64,000 nucleotides of DNA. Source: CBDIHP01 sp965279195. GTDB lineage: Bacteria > Planctomycetota > Planctomycetia > Isosphaerales > Isosphaeraceae. Below the pieces are notes generated by a model. That model was not told the origin of the DNA, ran no database searches, and worked only from the letters and a program-made list of their open reading frames with translations. Position 1 is the stretch's first letter, and the number at the start of each line of letters is the position of its first letter. The stretch covers positions 248,001 through 312,000 of the forward strand of contig CBDIHP010000048.1 of the NCBI GenBank assembly GCA_965279195.1, in the 5' to 3' direction. Shown piece by piece: positions 32,791 through 40,657 of this stretch. The translations under genes were made by a program, and so were the position numbers.

Positions 32791-33681
32791 ATGCGACGCT
32801 GGGCGTGCGTCCTCGGGTGCGCATTCACGATGGCGGGCTTGCCCGGCTGCGCGGCCGGGCCGTTCCACCACGGCCGGAGCCGCGAACGGCTCGATGCCGC
32901 CACGCGCGTCACCGGCGACCAGCTCCAGGCGATCGAGCTGAGCAAGGCCGCGCAGGCGGCGCTGGACCGCCAGGCGTACGACGAGGCTCGGGTCGACCTG
33001 GAGCAACTGCTCGCGAACTCGCCCCGGTCGGCCGAGCTGAACTGCCGGCTCGGGAAGGTGTTGCAGCTCCAGGGGTGGGCCGACGCCGCCTCGGCCGCGT
33101 ACCACCAGGCGCTCAAGGCGGACCCCGACTACACCGCCGCCCTGATCGGCCTGGGTCAGCTCGACCTCGCTGCCGGGCGGATCACCTCGGCCCTCGAACG
33201 GTTCGATCGCGCCATCGAGATCGACCCCCGTCTTGCCGAATCCCACCTGGCCGAAGGGCAGGCGTACGAGGCCCTCGGGCGGGTCGAGGACGCCCTCGCC
33301 GCCTACTTCCGGGCCATCCAGCGCGACCCGAACTCGCAGGCCGCGACCCTCCGCGTGGGCATCCTCCAGCTCCAGAGGGGCCAGCCCGAGCAGGCCCTGG
33401 CCCGATTCGACCGAGCGGTCGAACTCACGCCCGATGACCCCGACTCGCACTACCAGCGAGGGCTGGCGTACCTCGCGCTCAAGCGTCCCGGTAAGGCGGC
33501 CGAGGATTTCCAGTTCGCCGCCGACCGCCAGCCCGAACGCCCCGAGGTGTTCCTGAAGCTGGCCCAGGCCCTCGAAGCCGATCACAAGCCCGGCCCCGCC
33601 CAGGTCGCCGCCACCCGGGCGCTCCAGCTCGCCCCCGCCTCGGCCGATGCCCGCGCGCTCTCGGACCGGCTGCACCGATAG
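32791..33681 (+). CDS. TPR-repeat lipoprotein
   Basis: 296 residues from ATG 32791, with GGGAGG about ten bases upstream; the frame is open upstream to 32680 without support. The signal (MRRWACVLGCAFTMAGLPGC) has a clean LPGC lipobox with Cys at residue 20. At least six tetratricopeptide repeats follow (AELNCRLGKVLQLQGWADAA; TAALIGLGQLDLAAGRITSA; AESHLAEGQAYEALGRVEDA; SHYQRGLAYLALKRPGKAAE). TPRs act as scaffolds for multiprotein assemblies, probably at the inner face of the outer membrane. It converges tightly on the DUF1559 gene (stops 4 bp apart). Confidence 0.9.
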   Translation: MRRWACVLGCAFTMAGLPGCAAGPFHHGRSRERLDAATRVTGDQLQAIELSKAAQAALDRQAYDEARVDLEQLLANSPRSAELNCRLGKVLQLQGWADAASAAYHQALKADPDYTAALIGLGQLDLAAGRITSALERFDRAIEIDPRLAESHLAEGQAYEALGRVEDALAAYFRAIQRDPNSQAATLRVGILQLQRGQPEQALARFDRAVELTPDDPDSHYQRGLAYLALKRPGKAAEDFQFAADRQPERPEVFLKLAQALEADHKPGPAQVAATRALQLAPASADARALSDRLHR

Positions 33682-33684
33682 GGT

Positions 33685-34716
33685 TCAGAACGAGTCGGCC
33701 GAGAGGAGCTCGCCCCCCCGGATCGAGTGCAGGCCGACCCACGTCCGCCCGTCGACCGTGTCCTTCACGAATCGGACCGAGCCGTCGGCCAGGCCGACGT
33801 TCACGCCGCCGGGGTGGCAGCTCCGCGAGGCGCCGTAGAAGTCGTAATAGGGAAACGCCACGGTGAGGCAGGGGAGCCCCCGGCCGGGCTGGCTGACGCA
33901 GAAGCCGTCGCCCAGGCGGTCGCCGTTGCCGCCCGGCGGGTCGGCGACCCCGTAGAAGTCCTTCAACCCGTTGGGCGTGAACCGGGAGCTGTAGACGGCC
34001 GCGAGCGTCCAGACGCAACCCCGGGAGTCATTCGCCGTCCCCTGGCGGACCTCGCCGACCATCGCCGAGTTGCTCAATCCGTCGGCGATCTCCGCAAGCC
34101 GGACGACCCGGTGCCCGAACGCCGATGCCCGGTTCGAGACCGGCAGGTTCTGCGTCGCCACACCCCCGGCCGAGTTCATCTGGCTCCAGGTGGTGTTGCC
34201 CCAGCTCGCGGCGTAGTTTCCTCGCGTGCCGCGGATCGTCATGCCGTTGGTCGGCCAGACGGTCTCGAACATCTCCGAGGAATCGCTCGGGCACTGGAAC
34301 GAGCTGACCTTCGACTGGTAGACCGTCAGATTCGCACAGATTCCGCAGGGGACGCCCTCATCATCGGGGATCCCTTCGAGGCCGGTGTCGAAGTTGAACG
34401 CGTCGGCCAGGGCCTTCTGCTCCATCTGCGGCAGGGTCAGCACGAACCAGTTCGTGTTCTGTGGGCCCATGAAGAAGCCCGGGAAGGCCACGCCGTTCAC
34501 GGGCGCCCAGACCCGGCCCAGTGGCAGCGAGCCGTGGGTCGACTCGTAATGATGGATCGCCAGCCCGAGCTGCTTGAGATTATTGATGCACTGCGCCCGC
34601 CGCCCCGCCTCGCGCGCGGCCTGCACGGCCGGCAGCAGGAGGGCGATCAGGACCGCGATGATCGCGATCACCACCAGGAGTTCGATCAAAGTGAAGCCTG
34701 CGCGACGTCGCAACAT
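33685..34716 (-). CDS. DUF1559 (pilin-like, H-X9-DG) protein
   Basis: 343 residues. The N-terminal type IV pilin-like methylation/prepilin segment is RAGFTLIELLVVIAIIAVLI, followed by the planctomycete-specific LLPAVQAAREAGRRAQCINN and NLKQLGLAIHHYESTHGSLP. The C-terminal hallmark SCHPGGVNVGLADGSVRFVK is the H-x9-DG motif of the family. Known: these proteins are massively duplicated in Planctomycetota. They are thought to be processed by a prepilin peptidase and exported as pseudopilins or surface fibres; the function is unproven. One of three in this window, with N-termini nearly identical to 38608 and 41895. Confidence 0.95.
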   Translation of the reverse strand: MLRRRAGFTLIELLVVIAIIAVLIALLLPAVQAAREAGRRAQCINNLKQLGLAIHHYESTHGSLPLGRVWAPVNGVAFPGFFMGPQNTNWFVLTLPQMEQKALADAFNFDTGLEGIPDDEGVPCGICANLTVYQSKVSSFQCPSDSSEMFETVWPTNGMTIRGTRGNYAASWGNTTWSQMNSAGGVATQNLPVSNRASAFGHRVVRLAEIADGLSNSAMVGEVRQGTANDSRGCVWTLAAVYSSRFTPNGLKDFYGVADPPGGNGDRLGDGFCVSQPGRGLPCLTVAFPYYDFYGASRSCHPGGVNVGLADGSVRFVKDTVDGRTWVGLHSIRGGELLSADSF

Positions 34717-34942
34717 GGACGCTTTTCCTCGAATTCCGGACGGCTTCGTCCGTAAGTGCCGCGGCCCAGACGTTGGCAGCGGCGACCGAGCCGGGCGGAG
34801 GGATGGGGCTTCCCGCGGCTTCCGGCGTGTCGATGTTCGGTGTCGTGTCTCTTGATCTCGCTATCGTATGGGTCGGAAAAACAGAAGGAAAGGAACTGCG
34901 CAAGAAATTCGAAGGGGTGCCGATTTGGCGAAACACCGGGGG

Positions 34943-34970
34943 TTAGACAGGCGCACACTCGCGCGATAGG
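34943..34970 (+). promoter_or_regulatory. Candidate promoter for the SDR gene
   Basis: TTAGAC (34943-34948) and GATAGG (34965-34970) at 16 bp spacing read toward the ATG at 35022, with a leader of about 45 nt. The rest of 34717-34942 must hold the DUF1559 promoter (minus); no clear pair seen. Confidence 0.4.
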
Positions 34971-35021
34971 CTCGGGCCCCGCTTTCCAGACACCGCCGCA
35001 AACCTCGCCCCGAGGCCACCG

Positions 35022-35792
35022 ATGCTCCACAAGTTGTTCGACCTGACCGGCCGAGTCGCGCTCGTGACCGGGGGATCCAAGGGACTGGGCAAGGCGATGG
35101 CCCGGGGGTTCGCCGAGGCCGGGGCCGACATCGTCATCAGCAGCCGGCACGAGGACGAACTCGCCTCCGCCGCCAGGGAGATCGCCGAGGGCACCAGGGC
35201 CCGCGTCGCTTACTTCGTCGCCGACCTCTCCGCCCGCGCCTCGACCGAGGCCCTGGCGAAGTCGGCCCTCGGGGCGTTCGGACGCATCGACATCCTCGTG
35301 AACAACGCCGGCAGCAACAACCCGAAGCCGGTCGAGCAGATGTCCGACGACGACTGGGACAAGCTCGTCGAGCTGAACCTCTCGTCGTGCATGGTGCTGA
35401 CGCGTGCCCTGGTCGGCCCGATGAAGGAGCGCGGCTGGGGGCGGGTGATCAACGTGGCGTCGATTTTGGGGATCACCTCCGCCGCCGGCCGCTCGGCCTA
35501 CTCGGCCACCAAGACCGGCCTGCTGGGCCTCACCCGCGCCAACGCCGGCGACATGGCCGACTCGGGCGTGACCGTCAACGCCATCGCCCCCGGCCCGTTC
35601 CTCACCGACCTGCCGAAATCGGTCCTGAACGAGGCCCAGCGCGCCGAGTTCGCCAAGCGGACCATGCTGCTACGCTGGGGCAACCCCGAGGAACTCGTCG
35701 GCCCCGCCCTCCTCCTCGCCAGCGACGCCGGCAGCTACATGACCGGCGCCACCATCGTCGTCGACGGCGGCGCGACAGTCCGTACGTTTTAG
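35022..35792 (+). CDS. Short-chain dehydrogenase/reductase (gluconate 5-dehydrogenase-like)
   Basis: 256 residues. The cofactor glycine motif is TGGSKGLGKAMA (residues 16-27). NNAG (about 91-94) and the catalytic Ser-Tyr-Lys are visible (INVASILGITSAAGRSAYSATK). The C-terminal end SDAGSYMTGATIVVDGG is typical of classical SDRs. It reduces a carbonyl with NAD(P)H or the reverse, in the cytoplasm; the sequence pattern (FDLTGRVALVTG) is close to gluconate/2-deoxy-gluconate dehydrogenases, though substrate is not certain. It is monocistronic; the stop TAG at 35790-35792 is followed by a dispersed hairpin repeat that separates it from the convergent sigma factor gene. Confidence 0.93.
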   Translation: MLHKLFDLTGRVALVTGGSKGLGKAMARGFAEAGADIVISSRHEDELASAAREIAEGTRARVAYFVADLSARASTEALAKSALGAFGRIDILVNNAGSNNPKPVEQMSDDDWDKLVELNLSSCMVLTRALVGPMKERGWGRVINVASILGITSAAGRSAYSATKTGLLGLTRANAGDMADSGVTVNAIAPGPFLTDLPKSVLNEAQRAEFAKRTMLLRWGNPEELVGPALLLASDAGSYMTGATIVVDGGATVRTF

Positions 35793-35815
35793 TTTGGATA
35801 TGGGCATGCTTGCCC

Positions 35816-35858
35816 GTAGGGTGCGGTGGACGCGAGTACGCGTCGTAGCGTACCCTAC
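35816..35858. repeat. Dispersed palindromic element, GTAGGGTG family, copy 1
   Basis: GTAGGGTGCG at 35816 pairs with CGTACCCTAC ending at 35858 (9 of 10 positions), with an inner GACGCG/CGCGTC stem and a 4-base loop. It lies between convergent genes. The distal arm contains the stop codon (CTA at 35855-35857) of the minus-strand sigma factor gene. A second, perfect copy occurs at 40616-40657. Confidence 0.8.
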
Positions 35859-37780
35859 TTCAGCTTTTCCATGAGGTTGAGGTCGGTCCACTTGCCCGTC
35901 CTGCGATCGACGGTGAGCACATGGCCGGCGACCTCATAGATCAGGATCGGGCTCTTCGGGCTATCCCTTTCCATCGGCGAAGGGAATCCGATGCGGCTCC
36001 GACCTTCCTCGGTGTCGCTGCCCGGGGGGAGCTTCTGGACGGTCCAGTGATCATATTCGGGAAGGAACAGGCATAGGTCCAGTCCGACCTGGTACTGGAT
36101 GTAGGACGCCGAGACGATGGGAGGCGAGACGACCCCCTTTCCGTCGATCGGTGGACGTTCGAACCGGAATCGCTGTGCCGCAGTTCGCCTGGCATTCTTC
36201 GACTTCTTCAGCTCGGCAGTCCTCGGAGCGAAGTCGTCGATCCGGGAGACCAGCAGGAGCGGAGAGCCGCCCTTCGTCCAGTAAGCGCAGAGTTCGTATT
36301 CGGCGGGAAGGCCGTTGATCAGGGGCTGAACCTCCGACACCCCTTTCTCAAGCCGTTCGGTATAGAATTTCCCATCGTGGTAGACCACGACGGCCGGGAT
36401 GTTCTCGCCCTTCATCCAGAAATAAGAAGTCAAGCGAGCCGTCCCCTTCACGGGAACCACTTCGATCGGCGGGCGACCTTCCTCGGCGATCTGGACGGAG
36501 ACCGTTTCGCCGGTCGCCAGATCGGTCGCGGCGAACTTGTGACCGTCCCGGGAGACGGTGATCACATAGTTGTCGCGGTGATCGACGAAAGTTCGGGGAG
36601 CCACCTGAGCCTGGGACTGAGCATTCGATTTCGTGGGATTCTTTGTGCCGACAGATGACTCCTTGACTGACTCGGTTGGCACCTTCGAGGATTTGGTTGG
36701 TGCCGATCCAGCAAGGGGCGTGTTCTTTGCTTCGACTTCCTGGATTCGACGCTCCGTCGCCTCGATCTCCTTTTCCAAAAGCCTGATTGCCGATTGATGG
36801 TGGACGACACTGTTTTGATCGTAAAGAAGCTTTCTTTTCAAATACCTGAGTTCTTCGTCCTGGAATCGTGATTCGCTGATGGCACGTGCTGCTGGCTTTG
36901 GAAGCTCCGCTCCCTTCTCCTGCCCACCACCCCCCGCCCACGCGGTCCCGAGGATGGCGGTGCCGACGAGGCTCGCGGCGGTCAGCTTGGTCAATGAGGT
37001 CCAGCTCATCATCGTGAGGATCTCCTGGGCGAGCGTGGCGGCACCGGCGGCGGCGACGGTTCGGTGAGACACACCGAAGGCCAGGCCGATGCGGGCTGTG
37101 CGGTCGATGAGGGATGCGGGGACGTGGATCGATCGGGCGGCGGCCTGTTCCAGCGCGAGGGCGACGGCCGGGGGCGTGATCCCCCGGCGCGTGAGGCGGT
37201 CGCGGAGCAGGGCCCGGGCCCGCGAGAGCCGGCTGCGGACCGTACCGATCGGCCAGCCCAGGCGGCTCGCAGCCTCCTCGTAGGTCAGGCCGTCGAGCAG
37301 GCAGAAGACCACCGGTTCGCGGAGGCGGGACGGGAGCCTCGCGAGTTCGTCGTCGAGGATCCCCCGGAGATTCTCCGGCAGTTCGGGCGTCTCGGGGGCG
37401 GCGACGCTGTCGAGGCTCTCGGCCTGGCCGGTGGACTCGCGTCGCGAGGCGACGATCCGGGCCCGGCCGGCGACGCGCCGGGCAACCCCGTAAATCCAGG
37501 GGCCGAGCCGGTCGGCGTCGCGGATCGAGGGGGCCTTGCGGACCAGCACCAGGAACGTGGCCTGGAACGCATCCTCCACGTCCGACGCCTCGCGCAGCGT
37601 GCGCCGGCAGACACCGAAGACCATCGGCCCGAACCGCCGGACGAGGGCCTCGAACGCCAGTTCGTCGCGCCTGGCGACGAACCGCTGCAGAAGTTCCGCC
37701 TCCGACAGCCCGGCGACCGTCCCCCCGTCCAGGATCCTCCCGACATCCCTGAGCAACCCGCCCGACCCGCGTCCCGGCAT
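35855..37780 (-). CDS. ECF sigma factor with transmembrane helix and large C-terminal domain
   Basis: 641 residues from ATG 37780. Residues 1-205 form a planctomycete ECF sigma factor: region 2 at LAFEALVRRFGPMVFGVCRR and DVEDAFQATFLVLVRKAPSI, region 4 at CLLDGLTYEEAASRLGWPIG. A probable transmembrane helix (about 265-285, LTAASLVGTAILGTAWAGGG) leads to a coiled-coil stretch (LLEKEIEATERRIQEVEAKN) and a C-terminal about 250-residue domain of beta-rich character (DNYVITVSRDGHKFAATDLA; ICQ-free, no named fold recognised). Such ECF factors with C-terminal extensions are known in this phylum. The layout implies a sigma factor tethered to the membrane, sensing outside and perhaps released by proteolysis (inference). 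The stop codon lies in a repeat. Confidence 0.9.
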   Translation of the reverse strand: MPGRGSGGLLRDVGRILDGGTVAGLSEAELLQRFVARRDELAFEALVRRFGPMVFGVCRRTLREASDVEDAFQATFLVLVRKAPSIRDADRLGPWIYGVARRVAGRARIVASRRESTGQAESLDSVAAPETPELPENLRGILDDELARLPSRLREPVVFCLLDGLTYEEAASRLGWPIGTVRSRLSRARALLRDRLTRRGITPPAVALALEQAAARSIHVPASLIDRTARIGLAFGVSHRTVAAAGAATLAQEILTMMSWTSLTKLTAASLVGTAILGTAWAGGGGQEKGAELPKPAARAISESRFQDEELRYLKRKLLYDQNSVVHHQSAIRLLEKEIEATERRIQEVEAKNTPLAGSAPTKSSKVPTESVKESSVGTKNPTKSNAQSQAQVAPRTFVDHRDNYVITVSRDGHKFAATDLATGETVSVQIAEEGRPPIEVVPVKGTARLTSYFWMKGENIPAVVVYHDGKFYTERLEKGVSEVQPLINGLPAEYELCAYWTKGGSPLLLVSRIDDFAPRTAELKKSKNARRTAAQRFRFERPPIDGKGVVSPPIVSASYIQYQVGLDLCLFLPEYDHWTVQKLPPGSDTEEGRSRIGFPSPMERDSPKSPILIYEVAGHVLTVDRRTGKWTDLNLMEKLK

Positions 37781-37875
37781 GGGATTTCCTCAAGAGGCAC
37801 AGATGGCACATCGCCCGACGATGATATCCTGCACGCCCGGGCAGGAGAGTTCCGGTTTTTTGCAGGGTCGCTATT

Positions 37876-37987
37876 GCGGACCAGATCCGACGGGAAACGG
37901 TCCGCGTTCGACACCGGCCGATCGGTAGGGATTGGTCCGCAATCGCGGACCCCACATCGACGCGTTTGAGAAATTGCATGCAATTTC
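37876..37987. promoter_or_regulatory. Cluster of three palindromes in divergent intergenic region
   Basis: GCGGACC (37876-37882) with GGTCCGC (37899-37905) form a dyad. GGTCCGC (37934-37940) with GCGGACC (37945-37951) form a second using the same half-sites. GAAATTGCATGCAATTTC (37970-37987) is an 18-bp perfect palindrome. They lie between the membrane ECF sigma gene (minus, start 37780) and the lipoprotein-DUF1559 operon (plus, 38131), a good position for operators. Confidence 0.5.
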
Positions 37988-38045
37988 TTGTTGCTACTTC
38001 ACAATCGTCCTGAAACCGATAGAATTCAGCGTCTAAGGTCGTGCG

Positions 38046-38069
38046 GCCCGAAGCCTTTCGGGCATTTTT
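38046..38069 (+). terminator. Terminator-like stem-loop in the leader of the 38131 gene
   Basis: GCCCGAA (38046-38052), loop GCCT, TTCGGGC (38057-38063), then ATTTTTA. No protein gene ends upstream of it on this strand for more than 2 kb, so it may be an attenuator or end a small RNA transcribed from about 37900. Confidence 0.55.
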
Positions 38070-38130
38070 ACCTCCCCCCAATCTCGACCCATCATGGACC
38101 GCCCGACGGGCGGAAGAGGGAGCGTGCGCG

Positions 38131-38556
38131 TTGAAGAAGGGAACTGTCACGCTGGCGGGGCTGGCCCTGATGGTGGCCTTCGGCTGCGGCTCGGGTGACG
38201 GGCTGCCCCGCGAGAAGGTCTCGGGGACGGTCACGCTGGGCGGCAAGCCGGTCGAGGCCGGGCGTGTCACCATGCTGCCGGCGGACTCGAGCGCGGGCAC
38301 CGGGGCGGCCGGTGCCATCGAGGCCGGCTCGTTCGCGATCCCAGCCGACCAGGGCCCCGTCCCCGGCAGCTACCTCGTCTCGATCTCCGTGCCCGAGGCG
38401 CCCGCCGCCGGCAAGGACGGCGGCGCCACCGGCCCGGCGTCGGAGAAGCTGGCGAAGGAACTCGTCCCCGCCCGCTACAACACCTCCACGACCCTCCGGG
38501 CCACCGTGGAGAAGGGCGGCAAGAATCAATTCACGTTCAACCTCGAACCGAAGTGA
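38131..38556 (+). CDS. Small lipoprotein with carboxypeptidase-regulatory-like fold
   Basis: 141 residues if begun at TTG 38131 (LKKGTVTLAGLALMVAFGCG), after an AGAGGGAG stretch. There is no ATG at the start, so the initiation codon is a guess guided by the signal peptide. The lipobox is AFGC, with Cys near residue 19. The mature part (VSGTVTLGGKPVEAGRVTML; GSYLVSISVPEAP) has the beta-sandwich pattern of carboxypeptidase-regulatory/transthyretin-like domains common in planctomycete lipoproteins. The C-terminus is KNQFTFNLEPK. It lies 51 bp ahead of a DUF1559 gene. This lipoprotein-DUF1559 pairing is recurrent in the phylum and implies a joint role at the cell surface. Confidence 0.85.
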   Translation: MKKGTVTLAGLALMVAFGCGSGDGLPREKVSGTVTLGGKPVEAGRVTMLPADSSAGTGAAGAIEAGSFAIPADQGPVPGSYLVSISVPEAPAAGKDGGATGPASEKLAKELVPARYNTSTTLRATVEKGGKNQFTFNLEPK

Positions 38557-38607
38557 TCCTCCGCTCCGATCGGAGCGGCCTTTCCTCATTCCTCTCAGGA
38601 GCGAGCC

Positions 38608-39564
38608 TTGAATCGATCCCCCAGGACGCGCGGATTCACGCTGATCGAACTCCTCGTCGTGATCGCGATCATCGCGGTGCTGATCTCCCTGCTGCTCCCG
38701 GCGGTGCAGAGCGCCCGCGAGGCGGCCCGGCGGATCCAGTGCACCAACAACCTCAAGCAGATCGGCCTGGCGATGCACAACTACCACGACGCCGTCGGCT
38801 CCCTGCCGCCGGGCGTGGTCGGCTGCTGCAACGGCACCTGGCAGGTCTTCATCCTGCCCTACATCGAGCAGGGGAACCTCGCCAACTCGTATAACTTCTT
38901 CACCCCCCGGTATGTGGACCCGTCCAACGTGACGGTCACCACCGGGTTCATCAACGCCTTGCTCTGCCCCTCCGACGAGCGGAGCAAGCCCACCAGCACG
39001 GCCCTGGGCGCGTTCAACGGCCAGGTGTCCGCCCACAATTACGTGGCCAACTGGGGCCAGACGGACATCGACCAGCAGAACCTGCTCAACGGCGTCGCCT
39101 TCATGGGCGCCCCGTTCACCTTCATCGCGCACTACTCGAACGCGAACCACGTCGACACGCCGAACAAGGGGATGCTGACCCGCTTCGCCAGCATCACCGA
39201 CGGCCTGAGCAACACGATGCTGGTCTCGGAGACGGTCGTCGGCAAGGGCTCCGACCTCCGCGGCCTGACCTGGTGGGCCGACGCCACCGGCTACACCTCG
39301 TTCATCCCGCCGAATTCCAGCCTGTTCGACCTCATGTATTCCGCCTCGGCCTGCGCCTACCCGTTCAACAACAACACCCCCTGCCAGATCGCCACCACGC
39401 AATCCGGACTGATGACCGGCGCCCGCAGCCGGCACCCCGGCGGCGTGAACGTGACCATGGCCGACGGCAGCGTCCGATTCGTCAAGAACAGCGTCAACAT
39501 CGCCACCTGGCGGGCCCTCAGCTCCACCAAGGGGGGCGAAGTCCTGAGCGGCGACGCGTTCTGA
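38608..39564 (+). CDS. DUF1559 (pilin-like, H-X9-DG) protein
   Basis: 318 residues beginning at TTG 38608, with AGGAG seven bases upstream; no ATG precedes the pilin segment. The prepilin-like start is TRGFTLIELLVVIAIIAVLI, then LLPAVQSAREAARRIQCTNN. The body has the Cys pair VVGCCNGTW and CPSDERSKP, and the C-terminal motif SRHPGGVNVTMADGSVRFVK. It follows the small lipoprotein by 51 bp in one operon. The downstream 260 bp are filled by nested inverted repeats (39615-39780). Confidence 0.95.
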   Translation: MNRSPRTRGFTLIELLVVIAIIAVLISLLLPAVQSAREAARRIQCTNNLKQIGLAMHNYHDAVGSLPPGVVGCCNGTWQVFILPYIEQGNLANSYNFFTPRYVDPSNVTVTTGFINALLCPSDERSKPTSTALGAFNGQVSAHNYVANWGQTDIDQQNLLNGVAFMGAPFTFIAHYSNANHVDTPNKGMLTRFASITDGLSNTMLVSETVVGKGSDLRGLTWWADATGYTSFIPPNSSLFDLMYSASACAYPFNNNTPCQIATTQSGLMTGARSRHPGGVNVTMADGSVRFVKNSVNIATWRALSSTKGGEVLSGDAF

Positions 39565-39614
39565 GACTGCGCGCATCACCCCGACGCGACGCCAGGGCGC
39601 CGGGCGAGGGGCTG

Positions 39615-39780
39615 GTGCGCTGGGCGAGGGTCTCCAGACCCCGCCCCCAGTGCAATCGAAGGAGACCGCATGCCCGGGTCTCCAGACCCGTCCTCTTCGG
39701 AGAAGGAACGGGTCTGGAGACCCGGTTTTGTTGTATCGTGAGGCCAAGGTTGGGGCGGGTCTGGAGACCCGCGCCCAGCG
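39615..39780. repeat. Nested inverted repeats, GGGTCTCCAGACCC family (four copies)
   Basis: The 14-base unit GGGTCTCCAGACCC occurs at 39628-39641 and 39676-39689, and in reverse complement at 39710-39723 and 39757-39770. The inner pair with flanks forms a hairpin of about 20 bp around TCTTCGGAG. The outer pair extends with matching GCGCTGGGCG flanks. No coding potential is seen. Likely a mobile palindromic repeat cluster. Confidence 0.8.
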
Positions 39781-39824
39781 CTTCCGACCATTCGGGTCGC
39801 TTTGAAATCGGAGTCGAAGAATCC

Positions 39825-40619
39825 ATGAGAACATCACTCGTCGCCATGCTGGCCCTGCTCATCCCGCCGTCCGAGCCCCAAACCTTCAAGCTGGCGACCT
39901 TCAACATCCACCACGCCGAGGGCGTCGACGGCAAGCTCGACCTCGACCGCGTGGCCTCGGTCGTGCGAGGTTCGGACATCATCGCGTTCCAGGAAGTCGA
40001 CGTCCATTTCGGCGACCGGAGCGCCAATGAAGATCAGGCGAAGGCCCTGGCGAAGCGGCTCGACGCCCAGGTGGCCTTCGGCGGGAACCTCAAGAAGGGC
40101 GAGGGACTCTACGGCGTCGCGCTGGTGTCCAAATATCCGATCACGCGTTCGCAGAATCATCCCTTGCCCCGTTCTCCCGGGCGAGACAAGGCCGAGCCGC
40201 GAGGCTTGCTGGAGGCCACGCTCGACGTCCACGGCAAGCCCCTCCGCGTCTACGTCACCCACCTCGCGCACGACTCCAAGGCCGACCGCGCCTTGCAGGT
40301 CGAGGCCATCCGCAAGATCGTCTCGTCCGGCGAAGGCCCTTATATTCTGATGGGCGACCTGAACCAGAGGCCCGACGACCCCAACCATGCGAAGTTGCTC
40401 GCGCCCTTGAATGAAGGCGGTTCCCCGCTATTCGTCGACGCCTGGGCGAAGGTCGGCAAGGGCGAGGGGCACTCGATCGGGCTCGAAGGCACGCATTCCG
40501 GCCGGATCGACTACATCCTCGCCTCACCGGACCTCGGCACCGGCTTCACCTCGGCCCGCGTCGACGTCGAGACGAAGGCGTCGGACCACCAGCCGGTGTT
40601 CGCGGAATTGCGCCGGTAG
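39825..40619 (+). CDS. Endonuclease/exonuclease/phosphatase family protein, exported
   Basis: 264 residues from ATG 39825. A short hydrophobic start (MRTSLVAMLALLIPPSEP) may be a signal peptide. EEP-fold motifs occur in order: LATFNIHHAEG (metal ligand Asn), IIAFQEVDVHFG (catalytic Glu), YVTHLAHDSKADR, LMGDLNQRPDDPN (catalytic Asp and Asn), and SDHQPVFAELRR (Asp-His pair). The family hydrolyses phosphodiesters in nucleic acids, lipids or inositol phosphates. The small size and export signal suggest a periplasmic phosphodiesterase; substrate unknown. The stop codon TAG (40617-40619) is supplied by the left arm of the hairpin repeat at 40616. Confidence 0.9.
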   Translation: MRTSLVAMLALLIPPSEPQTFKLATFNIHHAEGVDGKLDLDRVASVVRGSDIIAFQEVDVHFGDRSANEDQAKALAKRLDAQVAFGGNLKKGEGLYGVALVSKYPITRSQNHPLPRSPGRDKAEPRGLLEATLDVHGKPLRVYVTHLAHDSKADRALQVEAIRKIVSSGEGPYILMGDLNQRPDDPNHAKLLAPLNEGGSPLFVDAWAKVGKGEGHSIGLEGTHSGRIDYILASPDLGTGFTSARVDVETKASDHQPVFAELRR

Positions 40620-40657
40620 GGTGTGGTGGCCGCGTCTTCGCGGCCACCACACCCTAC
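40616..40657. repeat. Dispersed palindromic element, GTAGGGTG family, copy 2 (perfect)
   Basis: GTAGGGTGTGGTGGCCGCG, a TCTT loop, and its exact reverse complement form a perfect 19-bp stem over 42 bp. Its left arm carries the TAG stop of the plus-strand gene (40617-40619), and its right arm carries the stop of the convergent minus-strand gene (CTA at 40654-40656). It may also act as a bidirectional terminator. Confidence 0.9.
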
